This document shows positions 1 to 5,104 of a DNA stretch of 7,022 nt, piece after piece; position 1 is the first letter of the stretch; every line of letters begins with the position of its first letter. The notes beneath the pieces are model-generated. The model saw only the letters and a list, made by a program, of their open reading frames with translations. It had not been told where the DNA came from and did not search any database. Source of the DNA: Candidatus Bathyarchaeota archaeon. Lineage in GTDB: Archaea; Thermoproteota; Bathyarchaeia; TCS64. The stretch is from assembly GCA_013329615.1 (NCBI GenBank), contig DUKA01000166.1, positions 1-7,022 of the forward strand. Direction: 5' to 3'. Position numbers and translations under genes: made by a program.

Positions 1-128
1 AGCAACAGCAGTCGAGACTCGGGGATCCTTCTTCCGCCGCCGCTCATCGCCCATATCTTATCAAGCCCGAAACAAGCCAGTGCGACAAAATTCACCAAGG
101 CAAACGTGGCCAATAGCACTTGGTCCAA
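1..128 (-). CDS. DUF1294 family small membrane protein (partial, N-terminal part)
   Basis: This is the first 42 codons of a minus-strand gene that runs off the left edge. From a TTG start at 128 the translation opens with a hydrophobic segment (residues 4-21, LLATFALVNFVALACFGL). It continues with D-K-I-W-A, a short glycine-rich turn, then R-R-I-P-E-S-R-L-L-L. The order 'transmembrane helix, DK..A, RIPE..LLL' is the signature of DUF1294, a family of roughly 80-120 residue two- to three-helix membrane proteins of unknown function. A TAA lies in frame 12 codons upstream of the TTG. Within the reading frame only TTG (128) or GTG (119) can start it before the conserved helix. A GGGGGA purine stretch (about 142-147 on the + strand) lies about 13 nt upstream of the TTG, a loose ribosome-binding match. 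The family call rests on the RIPE motif and topology; the start is uncertain. Confidence 0.72.
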   Translation of the reverse strand, partial: MDQVLLATFALVNFVALACFGLDKIWAMSGGGRRIPESRLLL

Positions 129-157
129 CTTTATCGCATATCCCCCGGATACGGCGG

Positions 158-165
158 GTTATACG
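158..165 (-). promoter_or_regulatory. Possible box A promoter for the DUF1294 gene
   Basis: On the minus strand this reads CGTATAAC, an archaeal TATA-like element. Initiation would be expected about 26 nt downstream, near 136, just ahead of the TTG start at 128. It lies inside the short divergent region (129-244) shared with the dipeptidase gene. This is a weak call based only on composition and spacing. Confidence 0.28.
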
Positions 166-200
166 CCATACAGCGACGAAAAACGTCGTCTTCGGGGGGC

Positions 201-206
201 CTTAAA
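201..206 (+). promoter_or_regulatory. Possible box A promoter for the dipeptidase gene
   Basis: CTTAAA matches the archaeal box A core (YTTAWA). Initiation about 25 nt downstream would fall near 228-231. That is past the upstream in-frame ATG at 227 but ahead of the GAGGGG ribosome-binding site at 233-238, so the placement also argues for translation starting at 245. Confidence 0.42.
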
Positions 207-232
207 CCTTTTACACCCCTGCAAGCATGCTT

Positions 233-238
233 GAGGGG
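233..238 (+). promoter_or_regulatory. Ribosome-binding site that decides the dipeptidase start
   Basis: GAGGGG with a 6-nt spacer to the ATG at 245. It lies inside the reading frame that would open at the ATG at 227, so it selects the shorter product. Confidence 0.6.
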
Positions 239-244
239 ATTGTG

Positions 245-1258
245 ATGGTCAAGCTCTCTAAGAGGCTGGAGGAGGAGGCGATGCGCATCCACAGCGAGGC
301 CGTAGTCATCGACACCCACTGTGACACATTGATGGCTTTCATGCCGGGGCAGTACGGTCAGCCGGCGGCTCGGAAGCTAGGGGAGCGCAGCGACAAGGGG
401 CACCTCGACCTCCCGAGGATGAGGGAGGGAGGCGTCGACTGCCAGACCTTCGCCATGTACACGGGGCGCCGCGAGGGACAGCCAGACGCCCTCTACACGG
501 CGATGCAGATGACCGACATCTTCTACAGGGAGATGGAGGCAAACGAGAAGGAGATCGTGCCGGTGACCTCGGCGCGGGAGATACTCGCCGCCAAGGAGGT
601 CGGCAAGTGCAGCGCCCTGCTCAGCATCGAGGGCGCGGAGCCCTTAATGGGCGACCTGGGCATACTCCGCAACTTCTACAAGTTGGGTGTGAGGATGCTC
701 AGCTTCACGTGGAACTGGCGCACGCCCTTCGCCGATGGGCTCTCAGCGAGCCGGGCGGGAAGCAAGCTAACAGACCTCGGAGTCAAGGCGCTAGAGGAAA
801 TGGGCCGCCTCGGCATAGTCCTCGACACAAGCCACATCAGCGACACATGCTTCTGGAACGTCGCCGAAGTAAAGAAGGGCCCATTCATAGCAAGCCACAG
901 CAACAGCCGAACCGTTTGCGACCACCGCCGCAACCTCACGGACGACATGCTCCGTGCCCTCGCCGACCACGGCGGAGTCGCGGGGATGAACTTCGCCCCC
1001 GAGTTCGTCGCCAAGGAAGGCCCCACCGTGGAGAAGCTCGTGGATCACATCGACTACATCTACAAGAAGGTGGGTCCCGACCACATCGGGCTTGGCTCCG
1101 ACTTCGACGGCATCGGCACGCCTCCCGCGGGGCTGGAGGACGCGTCGAAGATGCCCAACATCACGCGCGAGTTGGTGCGCCGCGAGTACGCCGAGGAGGA
1201 CATAAAGAAGATACTCGGAGGCAACCAACTCAGAGTCCTCGGTCAAGTCCTCAAGTAG
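245..1258 (+). CDS. Membrane dipeptidase, peptidase family M19 (renal dipeptidase-like zinc enzyme)
   Basis: This is a 337-residue metallo-dipeptidase of the amidohydrolase-type TIM barrel fold. The family cleaves dipeptides, often with tolerance for a C-terminal D-residue. All expected binuclear zinc ligands are visible: H25 and D27 in DTHCDTL, bridging E129 in LLSIEGAEPL, H197 in DTSHISD and H218 in ASHSNSR. D286 in GLGSDFDGI and the terminal G-G-N-x-L-R (325-330) are also typical. R222 and R229 sit where the substrate-carboxylate arginines fall. I see no signal peptide or transmembrane segment, so a cytoplasmic enzyme used in peptide or amino-acid salvage is inferred. An in-frame ATG exists at 227, but GAGGGG at 233-238 lies 6 nt before the ATG at 245 and the family N-terminus fits that start. 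The gene is monocistronic or read with the next gene; a run of seven T follows 46 nt after the stop. Confidence 0.95.
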   Translation: MVKLSKRLEEEAMRIHSEAVVIDTHCDTLMAFMPGQYGQPAARKLGERSDKGHLDLPRMREGGVDCQTFAMYTGRREGQPDALYTAMQMTDIFYREMEANEKEIVPVTSAREILAAKEVGKCSALLSIEGAEPLMGDLGILRNFYKLGVRMLSFTWNWRTPFADGLSASRAGSKLTDLGVKALEEMGRLGIVLDTSHISDTCFWNVAEVKKGPFIASHSNSRTVCDHRRNLTDDMLRALADHGGVAGMNFAPEFVAKEGPTVEKLVDHIDYIYKKVGPDHIGLGSDFDGIGTPPAGLEDASKMPNITRELVRREYAEEDIKKILGGNQLRVLGQVLK

Positions 1259-1282
1259 CCCGAAGACGCGCTCTCCATAGTC

Positions 1283-1288
1283 TTTTAT
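1283..1288 (+). promoter_or_regulatory. Box A promoter giving a leaderless flavoprotein mRNA
   Basis: TTTTAT lies 24-29 nt before the ATG at 1312. With the usual archaeal spacing, initiation falls at about 1310-1312, on or beside the start codon. No ribosome-binding site precedes this ATG, which agrees with a leaderless transcript. Confidence 0.5.
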
Positions 1289-1303
1289 CGGGATCAAACC
1301 AAG

Positions 1304-1310
1304 TTTTTTT
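1304..1310 (+). terminator. Oligo-T tract, possible terminator of the dipeptidase transcript
   Basis: Seven consecutive T residues in the 53-nt gap after the dipeptidase stop. Archaeal RNA polymerase can terminate at T runs without a hairpin. The tract also abuts the predicted start of the next transcript, so it may simply be part of that initiator region. Confidence 0.35.
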
Positions 1311-1311
1311 C

Positions 1312-1872
1312 ATGAGGGTCATCATCCTCCACGGCAGCCCGAGGAGGGGCATGAACTCAGACACACTAGTGGTGGAGTTCATAAGGGGACTCTCCGAGGT
1401 CGGTAAGCACTCGGTGCGCCACTTCTACCTGAACGAGATGAGCATCAAACCCTGCCAGGGGTGCGAACACTGCTCCACCTCCGCTGGGCACAGGTGCGCG
1501 ATCGACGACGACATGACCCAGATATACGACGCTTACAAGGCCGCGGACATCATAGTCTGGGCGACACCGATGTACTGGGACTACCTCAACGCACAAACGA
1601 AGACGGTACAGGACAGAATGGAGGCACTGGCCTGCGAGGGGTTCAGCGGCAAGACTTTCGCCGTCCTCCTCACATACAGGTACCACGTCGAGTCGGCGAC
1701 GAATATGTTCAAAAGGATCGCTCCCGACTTCAACATCGACCTGCACATTGTGACGTGCAGGACTCGTGATCTTGAAGCGAAGAGGGACATACCGATTTCC
1801 GAGTGCCCTAAGGAGTTAGGGGAGGCATACGAACTGGGCAAGATCCTCGGCGCGAAGAAGAATCGATCCTAG
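1312..1872 (+). CDS. Iron-sulfur flavoprotein / NADPH-dependent FMN reductase-like protein
   Basis: A 186-residue flavodoxin-fold protein. The N-terminal beta strand and phosphate-binding loop is MRVIILHGSPRRGMNSDT (residues 1-18), and the flavin-ring loop is ATPMYWD at 84-90. Between them sits C48-x2-C51-x2-C54-x7-C62. This compact cysteine motif is characteristic of the archaeal Isf group, where it holds a 4Fe-4S cluster next to FMN. The likely role is cytoplasmic electron transfer or reduction of flavin, quinone or oxidant substrates; the physiological partner cannot be read from the sequence. Further cysteines are C108, C149 and C165. The reading frame is open far upstream, through the dipeptidase gene, but that is a shadow: the conserved fold begins at the ATG at 1312, matched by a leaderless promoter. 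Its TAG shares the CTAG palindrome with the stop of the convergent HTH gene. Confidence 0.88.
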   Translation: MRVIILHGSPRRGMNSDTLVVEFIRGLSEVGKHSVRHFYLNEMSIKPCQGCEHCSTSAGHRCAIDDDMTQIYDAYKAADIIVWATPMYWDYLNAQTKTVQDRMEALACEGFSGKTFAVLLTYRYHVESATNMFKRIAPDFNIDLHIVTCRTRDLEAKRDIPISECPKELGEAYELGKILGAKKNRS

Positions 1873-2081
1873 TTGGGTTTCCAGTCCTCGTCGTCGAAGC
1901 TGAAAAGTTCCTCGATGGGTTTGCCGACGACGTGGGATATGCGCCACGCGAGGCGTAGGCTTGGGTTGTACTTCTCCTTCTCTAGGAAAAGTATGGTCTG
2001 GCGTGTGGCGTCAACAGTGGCGGCAAGGTCTTCCTGTGTGAGCCCCACCCTCTCCCTGGCCTTCCTGAGTTGTGTCCTCAG
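1869..2081 (-). CDS. Small Cro/CI (XRE) family HTH regulator, apparently with a CTG start
   Basis: A 70-residue DNA-binding protein of the compact YozG-like type. Helices 1-3 read LRKARERVGLTQEDLAATVD (residues 5-24), and the recognition helix is ATRQTILFLEKEKYNPSL (25-42). The tail is IEELFSFDDEDW, usual for these regulators. It is the second gene after the membrane protein at 2085-2615, a common pairing in archaea and Firmicutes. The start is odd: the in-frame codon two before the first leucine is the upstream gene's own TAG, and no ATG, GTG or TTG occurs until the GTG at codon 12, which would remove helix 1. A good GGGGGAG site (2088-2094) sits 6 nt before the CTG at 2081, so CTG initiation with coupling to the upstream stop is inferred. 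Readthrough of the TAG, giving a fused protein, is the alternative. It probably autoregulates its operon. Confidence 0.85.
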   Translation of the reverse strand: MRTQLRKARERVGLTQEDLAATVDATRQTILFLEKEKYNPSLRLAWRISHVVGKPIEELFSFDDEDWKPN

Positions 2082-2084
2082 CCG

Positions 2085-2615
2085 CTACTCCCCCTTGACG
2101 TAGGTGTGGTAGCCGGCGCTCACGAGGAAGACGCCCCAACTCACCGCGGCTGCGACTAGCAGCCACGTCGTGGGTGGGAGGCCAGCGAGTAGTGGGTCGT
2201 CCCCCGTTATTCTAGCCGTGAATAGAAGCGCAGCCACGGCAAGGTTCGCCGCGACGAATCCGTCCCTCCCCGCCTTGGCGAAGAGAGCGCCGATCCTCTC
2301 GTCGAAGAGTTTCTCCATCTTGAGCACGACCACGAGACTCATAGCGATGGCGGAGCCGAGGCCGGAGACGTAGTCGCCGGTGAGTAGCCCGAATGAGGCA
2401 CCGACGACGAGCATCCCCGTCAGGGCGACTGCGATGATCACGCGGCGTTGTGCCTTCGTCCACTTCACGGTCCTGCGGAAGCCCCCTGTGAGGGTTATTC
2501 CTAGGAGGAACCCGACAAGCAGACCAGTCGTGATTTCGCCTATCATGTAGCCGATCGCGGCACCGCCGCCGAGGCATAGACCGAGAATCAGGGGGATTCT
2601 AATTTTTTCGTCCAT
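2085..2615 (-). CDS. Six-segment membrane protein, DUF2178-like, paired with the XRE regulator
   Basis: A 176-residue integral membrane protein of unknown function. Hydrophobic segments lie at about 7-24, 28-45, 59-78, 82-100, 118-136 and 150-170. A basic cytoplasmic-type loop R-R-x-V-K-W-x-K-A-Q-R-R (47-58) falls between segments 2 and 3. Before segment 5 the sequence has D-E-R (105-107) and K-A-G-R-D (114-118), resembling the DER...KA element of DUF2178 proteins, which are usually encoded next to a YozG-like HTH gene as here. The GTG at 2618 is in frame, but the ATG at 2615 has GAGGT 7 nt upstream and is preferred. The gene is transcribed divergently from the HTH_10 gene, out of the triple 16-bp repeat. 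The family match is from memory of motifs and context, so moderate. Confidence 0.8.
   Translation of the reverse strand: MDEKIRIPLILGLCLGGGAAIGYMIGEITTGLLVGFLLGITLTGGFRRTVKWTKAQRRVIIAVALTGMLVVGASFGLLTGDYVSGLGSAIAMSLVVVLKMEKLFDERIGALFAKAGRDGFVAANLAVAALLFTARITGDDPLLAGLPPTTWLLVAAAVSWGVFLVSAGYHTYVKGE
2088..2094 (-). promoter_or_regulatory. Ribosome-binding site supporting CTG initiation of the XRE gene
   Basis: On the minus strand this reads GGGGGAG, overlapping the last codons of the membrane-protein gene. The spacer to the CTG at 2081 is TAGCGG, 6 nt, which contains the upstream stop codon. Optimal spacing to a non-standard codon is the main evidence for this start. Confidence 0.5.
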
Positions 2616-2647
2616 CACACAGACCTCGTGTAAAGTATTTCTAACGT

Positions 2648-2655
2648 AATATAAT
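2648..2655 (-). promoter_or_regulatory. Box A promoter for the membrane protein/XRE operon, inside repeat unit 2
   Basis: On the minus strand this reads ATTATATT, the most TATA-like element of the region. Initiation about 26 nt downstream falls near 2626-2629, just ahead of or at the GAGGT site at 2623-2627, giving a very short leader for the ATG at 2615. Confidence 0.42.
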
Positions 2656-2669
2656 TCTAACGTAAGGTA

Positions 2670-2677
2670 TTTTTAAC
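2670..2677 (+). promoter_or_regulatory. Box A promoter for the HTH_10 gene, inside repeat unit 3
   Basis: TTTTTAAC lies 25-32 nt upstream of the ATG at 2702. Initiation at about 2699-2702 would give a leaderless transcript starting there, or a leader of about 45 nt if translation begins at the in-frame ATG at 2747. Confidence 0.45.
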
Positions 2678-2694
2678 TTTTTCGATCCGTGGAA

Positions 2695-2753
2695 ACGTCA
2701 CATGACGTCGATAATCATATCAAGCCACGGGGGTAAAACCTGTCACATGACAG
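2695..2753. repeat. Pair of near-identical inverted repeats 45 bp apart, each over a possible start codon
   Basis: Positions 2695-2708 are ACGTCA-CA-TGACGT and 2740-2753 are CTGTCA-CA-TGACAG. Each has perfect 6-bp arms around a CA centre, and the shared core GTCACATGAC recurs exactly 45 bp apart (2697 and 2742). Each contains one of the two in-frame ATG candidates of the HTH_10 gene. They could be operator sites, small RNA hairpins that sequester the start, or the trace of a local duplication of the start region. Confidence 0.7.
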
Positions 2754-3475
2754 TCTTCGAAGTCCTCTGTAGGGTAAAACACAGGGGCAACCTGCTCGCG
2801 CTGAGCGAAAGGCACCCGTCGATGAGGGTCTACACGTGGTGCAACAGGGTGAACGAGATCCTCGAGGTCAAGGTGGGCGACCCGGGCGAGTACGGGGAGG
2901 CTAGGCGGGAGCTTGCCAAGGTCGCCACTATAGTCGGCGAGTCGGAGGAGGGTGACATACACCTCATAGAGTCGACGTGTTTCTGCACGAAGGACAACAG
3001 CGTGGGGCTGAACATAGAGGATCTGCCGGTTCTGATGGTGCAGCCCGAGGTCATGAGGGGAGGCTGGGAGTACTATCGTCTCATCCTGTTCAGGCACGAG
3101 GACTTCGCCGAGGTGATGCGCAGGCTGGAGGCGCGGGGCTTCACAGTCGAGGTGCTAAAGAAGTCGGGGGTCAGGGGGAGCCTGGCGGGGTGCATCCTCG
3201 AGGCGGACTCAATCTTTTCGTCGCTCACGGGGAAGCAGATGGATGCGCTGATGCGGGCGTATACACGCGGCTACTACAGGCTTCCGCGTGGCGCGGACAT
3301 TCAGGAGATAGCGCGCGCCGAGAGGGTGAAGAGGACGACGTTTCAGGAGCATCTGAAGAAGGGGGAGAACAAGATAATCGAGAGGATCATCCCATACATG
3401 AGGCTCTACTCGGGGCGGTCACGTGACGCCGCAGAACTTACGTCAACTAAGGGGAAGTTGATGGACGATGACTGA
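2702..3475 (+). CDS. HTH_10 (bacterio-opsin activator-like) transcriptional regulator
   Basis: A 257-residue archaeal regulator. The C-terminal HTH_10 domain spans about 175-230: LTGKQMDALMRAYTRGYY, then RGADIQEIARAERVKRTTF, then EHLKKGENKIIERI. This is the family's 'LT..Q...L..A...GYY..PR....E.A....V...TF.EHL' pattern. The N-terminal part (16-165) is a sensor-like region with a C93-x-C95 pair, GGWEYYRLILF at 120-130, and C164. The conserved CxC suggests metal, redox or thiol sensing, but that is inference. The ATG at 2702 fits a leaderless mRNA. The in-frame ATG at 2747 is where homologues usually begin (MTVFEVLCRVKH), so the first 15 residues may not be made. It is divergent from the membrane protein/XRE pair and overlaps the DUF3795 gene by 8 nt. 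It probably controls its own operon or the divergent one. Confidence 0.88.
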   Translation: MTSIIISSHGGKTCHMTVFEVLCRVKHRGNLLALSERHPSMRVYTWCNRVNEILEVKVGDPGEYGEARRELAKVATIVGESEEGDIHLIESTCFCTKDNSVGLNIEDLPVLMVQPEVMRGGWEYYRLILFRHEDFAEVMRRLEARGFTVEVLKKSGVRGSLAGCILEADSIFSSLTGKQMDALMRAYTRGYYRLPRGADIQEIARAERVKRTTFQEHLKKGENKIIERIIPYMRLYSGRSRDAAELTSTKGKLMDDD

Positions 3476-3830
3476 GAACATCGCGTGCTGCGGGCTGGAC
3501 TGCGGGAAGTGCAGGGCGTACATAGCGACTAGGAGGAACGATTGGGAGATGGCGGGGGAGATAGCGAAGCTTTGGTCGAGCGCGATCGAGGGGACCTATA
3601 CGGCGGACGACATCTGGTGCGATGGCTGCCACAGCGACAGGCTCCACGGCTTCTGCGTCAGGTGTCCGCCTAGGCTCTGCGCCAAGGATAAGGGGCTCGC
3701 CAACTGTGGCGTATGCGGCGACTACCTTTGCGGGAAGCTGGAGGCGCTCTACGACTTCTGGATAGAGTCCTCACCGGCGGAGGCGAGGGCGAACCTCGAA
3801 AGAGTCCGGGCTAGAACTCCTCCATCGTGA
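3468..3830 (+). CDS. DUF3795 cysteine-rich protein
   Basis: A 120-residue cytoplasmic protein with twelve cysteines: 7, 8, 12, 15, 51, 54, 63, 66, 71, 80, 83 and 88. The opening CCGLDCGKCRAYIAT (7-21), then W-C-D-G-C at 50-54, C-V-R-C at 63-66 and N-C-G-V-C at 79-83 reproduce the DUF3795 pattern, in which pairs of CxxC are thought to bind zinc or an Fe-S cluster. Its function is unknown. It is translationally coupled to the HTH_10 gene (ATGACTGA overlap), so it may be a redox or metal partner of that regulator's cysteine-bearing sensor region; this is inference from context. Its 3' end overlaps the convergent acetyltransferase gene by 20 nt. Length is normal for the family. Confidence 0.9.
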   Translation: MTENIACCGLDCGKCRAYIATRRNDWEMAGEIAKLWSSAIEGTYTADDIWCDGCHSDRLHGFCVRCPPRLCAKDKGLANCGVCGDYLCGKLEALYDFWIESSPAEARANLERVRARTPPS

Positions 3831-5055
3831 CGGGCTTCTCATGGCTGTGGAAGAGTCGGTCCAGCGTGGCAACGTAGGATGCATCGGTGACGTGTGCTTG
3901 CCCGTAGGTGTGCAGGGGGCGGAAGTCGACGACACCCATTATGAGACTGCTGAACCACTCGACGCCCATCTTGACCTCGGCGTCGTGCCTGCCGCGGTCG
4001 AGGACCTTCGCCTCCCCACCCTTGAACTGGATGAGTGTGGAGCTGTCATTCTCAGGGAAGAAGTTGTCTCGTAAAGTGAGCCTCAGGCGCATGGATTCGC
4101 CGTTGAAGTCGTGGCCGCTGAGCGCCTCGAAGAGGCGTCGGGTGTCGAGGACACGGTACATGATGCCGACCGCCTGACGGTTCGCCTCCCAGCAGGTGTA
4201 GAACATAGCCTGTTCCCCGTCGCGGGGATCGCTGGGTAGGAAGTGCAGGTCGTCGTCGTGTGTCTCGAAGACGATCCTGTCCACTTGGTCGAGTTGACTT
4301 CCTAGGAAGGCAACGATGGCGCGGAACGCTTCAGGGTTCTCATATACGAGGTAGTTGACGGTGATGTTCTGGAGCAAGGGGTTGTCCGGGCGTACCTTGT
4401 CGAAGTGTATCTTCGCGAGGGCCTCGATGCGGCCGTCGCGGCGGTAGCCGATTACCTTGTTTCTCTGGATGAGGCGCGCGATGTTTGCCTCGGGTTTGAT
4501 GACCATTCCGTGCGTGGCGCGCGCGTATCTGTTGTAGCAGCCGGTGGCTTCGGCTGCGTCGGCGGGGGTCAGGAAGTCTACGCCGGTCTTGTCGCCCCGG
4601 GGTAGGTCGCCGGGCTTGATCCGGTACTGGTTGAGTTTTCGCCCGTAGCCGTAGCCCATGTGGCGGTAGAAGTCGGGGCGGAAGGGGTAGAGTGCCGCCA
4701 GCGGCGCGCCCTCGTCGCGGTAGTGGGCGTGGAAGTGCTCCATCAGGTCCTTGGCGACGTGCTCCTTCTTGTGGAGGAGGTCGACGAAGACGTTCGCGAC
4801 GCCACCGGCCTTGACGATAGTGCCGTGCACGTTCATCTCGAAGTCGTGGTAGCGGGCACCCCCGACCATCTTGTCGCCACGGAAGACGCCGTAGCTGTGT
4901 GTCGGCGCGCCCTCCGCCTGCGCCTTCTTCATCCTCTCTATCCACCCCTTACGCTGTTCGGGGGTCACGGTCTCCATCATCACGGGGTAGGCGTCGAGGC
5001 TCTGGCGGGTGTACTCCTCGAACTCCTCCCCCTCGACAAGGCGTACGACGCTCAT
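3811..5055 (-). CDS. Eis-like GNAT N-acetyltransferase
   Basis: A 414-residue protein with the three-part Eis layout. The N-terminal GNAT domain (about 1-150) has GGVANVFVDLLHKKEHVAKDLM at about 84-105 as the acetyl-CoA-binding region and LYPFRPDFYRHMGYGYG at 122-138. A second, degenerate GNAT-like domain covers about 155-295. The SCP2-like C-terminal domain covers about 305-414. Eis enzymes acetylate amines of small molecules or proteins. Y130 sits in the F-Y-x-x-x-G-Y-G motif that holds the catalytic tyrosine in mycobacterial Eis, and the protein ends in phenylalanine, matching the Eis terminal carboxylate that acts as base. One oddity: the usual R-R-x-G-x-A pyrophosphate loop is K-K-E-H-V-A (96-101) here, with histidine in place of glycine. 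The substrate is unknown. No ribosome-binding site is seen, and box A at 5081-5087 predicts a nearly leaderless mRNA. Confidence 0.88.
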   Translation of the reverse strand: MSVVRLVEGEEFEEYTRQSLDAYPVMMETVTPEQRKGWIERMKKAQAEGAPTHSYGVFRGDKMVGGARYHDFEMNVHGTIVKAGGVANVFVDLLHKKEHVAKDLMEHFHAHYRDEGAPLAALYPFRPDFYRHMGYGYGRKLNQYRIKPGDLPRGDKTGVDFLTPADAAEATGCYNRYARATHGMVIKPEANIARLIQRNKVIGYRRDGRIEALAKIHFDKVRPDNPLLQNITVNYLVYENPEAFRAIVAFLGSQLDQVDRIVFETHDDDLHFLPSDPRDGEQAMFYTCWEANRQAVGIMYRVLDTRRLFEALSGHDFNGESMRLRLTLRDNFFPENDSSTLIQFKGGEAKVLDRGRHDAEVKMGVEWFSSLIMGVVDFRPLHTYGQAHVTDASYVATLDRLFHSHEKPVTMEEF

Positions 5056-5080
5056 GGCTGAGAATCAGCTCTTTCAACGG

Positions 5081-5087
5081 ATAAATT
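5081..5087 (-). promoter_or_regulatory. Box A promoter for the Eis-like gene
   Basis: On the minus strand this reads AATTTAT. Initiation about 26 nt downstream falls near 5058, three bases before the ATG at 5055, so the transcript should be effectively leaderless; no purine-rich site precedes the ATG. Confidence 0.48.
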
Positions 5088-5104
5088 CATGTAAAAGATG
5101 ACCA

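Larger units (their letters stand above)
2630..2677. repeat. Three abutting 16-bp tandem repeats covering a divergent promoter
   Basis: Positions 2630-2645 read GTAAAGTATTTCTAAC, 2646-2661 GTAATATAATTCTAAC, and 2662-2677 GTAAGGTATTTTTAAC. The units abut without spacer and share GTAA..TA.TT.TAAC; only the inner positions vary. Unit 2 read on the minus strand contains TTATATTA, placed about 26 nt before the expected initiation site of the membrane-protein operon. The end of unit 3 (TTTTTAAC) is placed to serve the HTH_10 gene. The array therefore overlies both core promoters and looks like a multi-site operator, plausibly for the XRE protein or the HTH_10 protein. The repeat is seen directly; the operator role is inferred. 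Confidence 0.82.

Noticed and set aside
174..188. CGACG-AAAAA-CGTCG stem-loop between the divergent DUF1294 and dipeptidase genes
   Set aside because: Only 5-bp arms with an A loop and no T run after it; too weak to call an operator or terminator.
791..1297. 168-codon open frame antisense to the dipeptidase gene
   Set aside because: A shadow frame of a GC-rich gene; valine/alanine/glutamate-rich with no domain, start signal or promoter.
607..1311. The flavoprotein frame is open for over 700 nt upstream, suggesting a much longer protein
   Set aside because: The extension is arginine/proline/histidine-rich with no fold-like pattern and lies antiphase inside the well-supported dipeptidase gene; a promoter and the conserved flavodoxin start lie at 1283-1312.
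2085..2087. TAG between the membrane and XRE genes as a pyrrolysine codon
   Set aside because: TAG is the final stop of at least five genes here (dipeptidase, flavoprotein, XRE, membrane protein, acetyltransferase), so it is an ordinary frequent stop; readthrough remains only an alternative to the CTG start.
1873..2103. 76-codon plus-strand frame S/R/L-rich across the XRE gene
   Set aside because: Complement of the HTH gene; no recognisable domain, and the minus-strand protein has a complete HTH.
3418..3427. GTCACGTGAC palindrome resembling the GTCACATGAC cores upstream
   Set aside because: It is inside the 3' end of the HTH_10 coding region with a different centre, lacks the extended arms, and one 10-bp palindrome is compatible with chance.
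4660..5061. 133-codon open frame antisense to the acetyltransferase gene
   Set aside because: Low-complexity V/L/E/D composition typical of the complement of C/G-ending codons; the opposite strand encodes a clear Eis-like protein.
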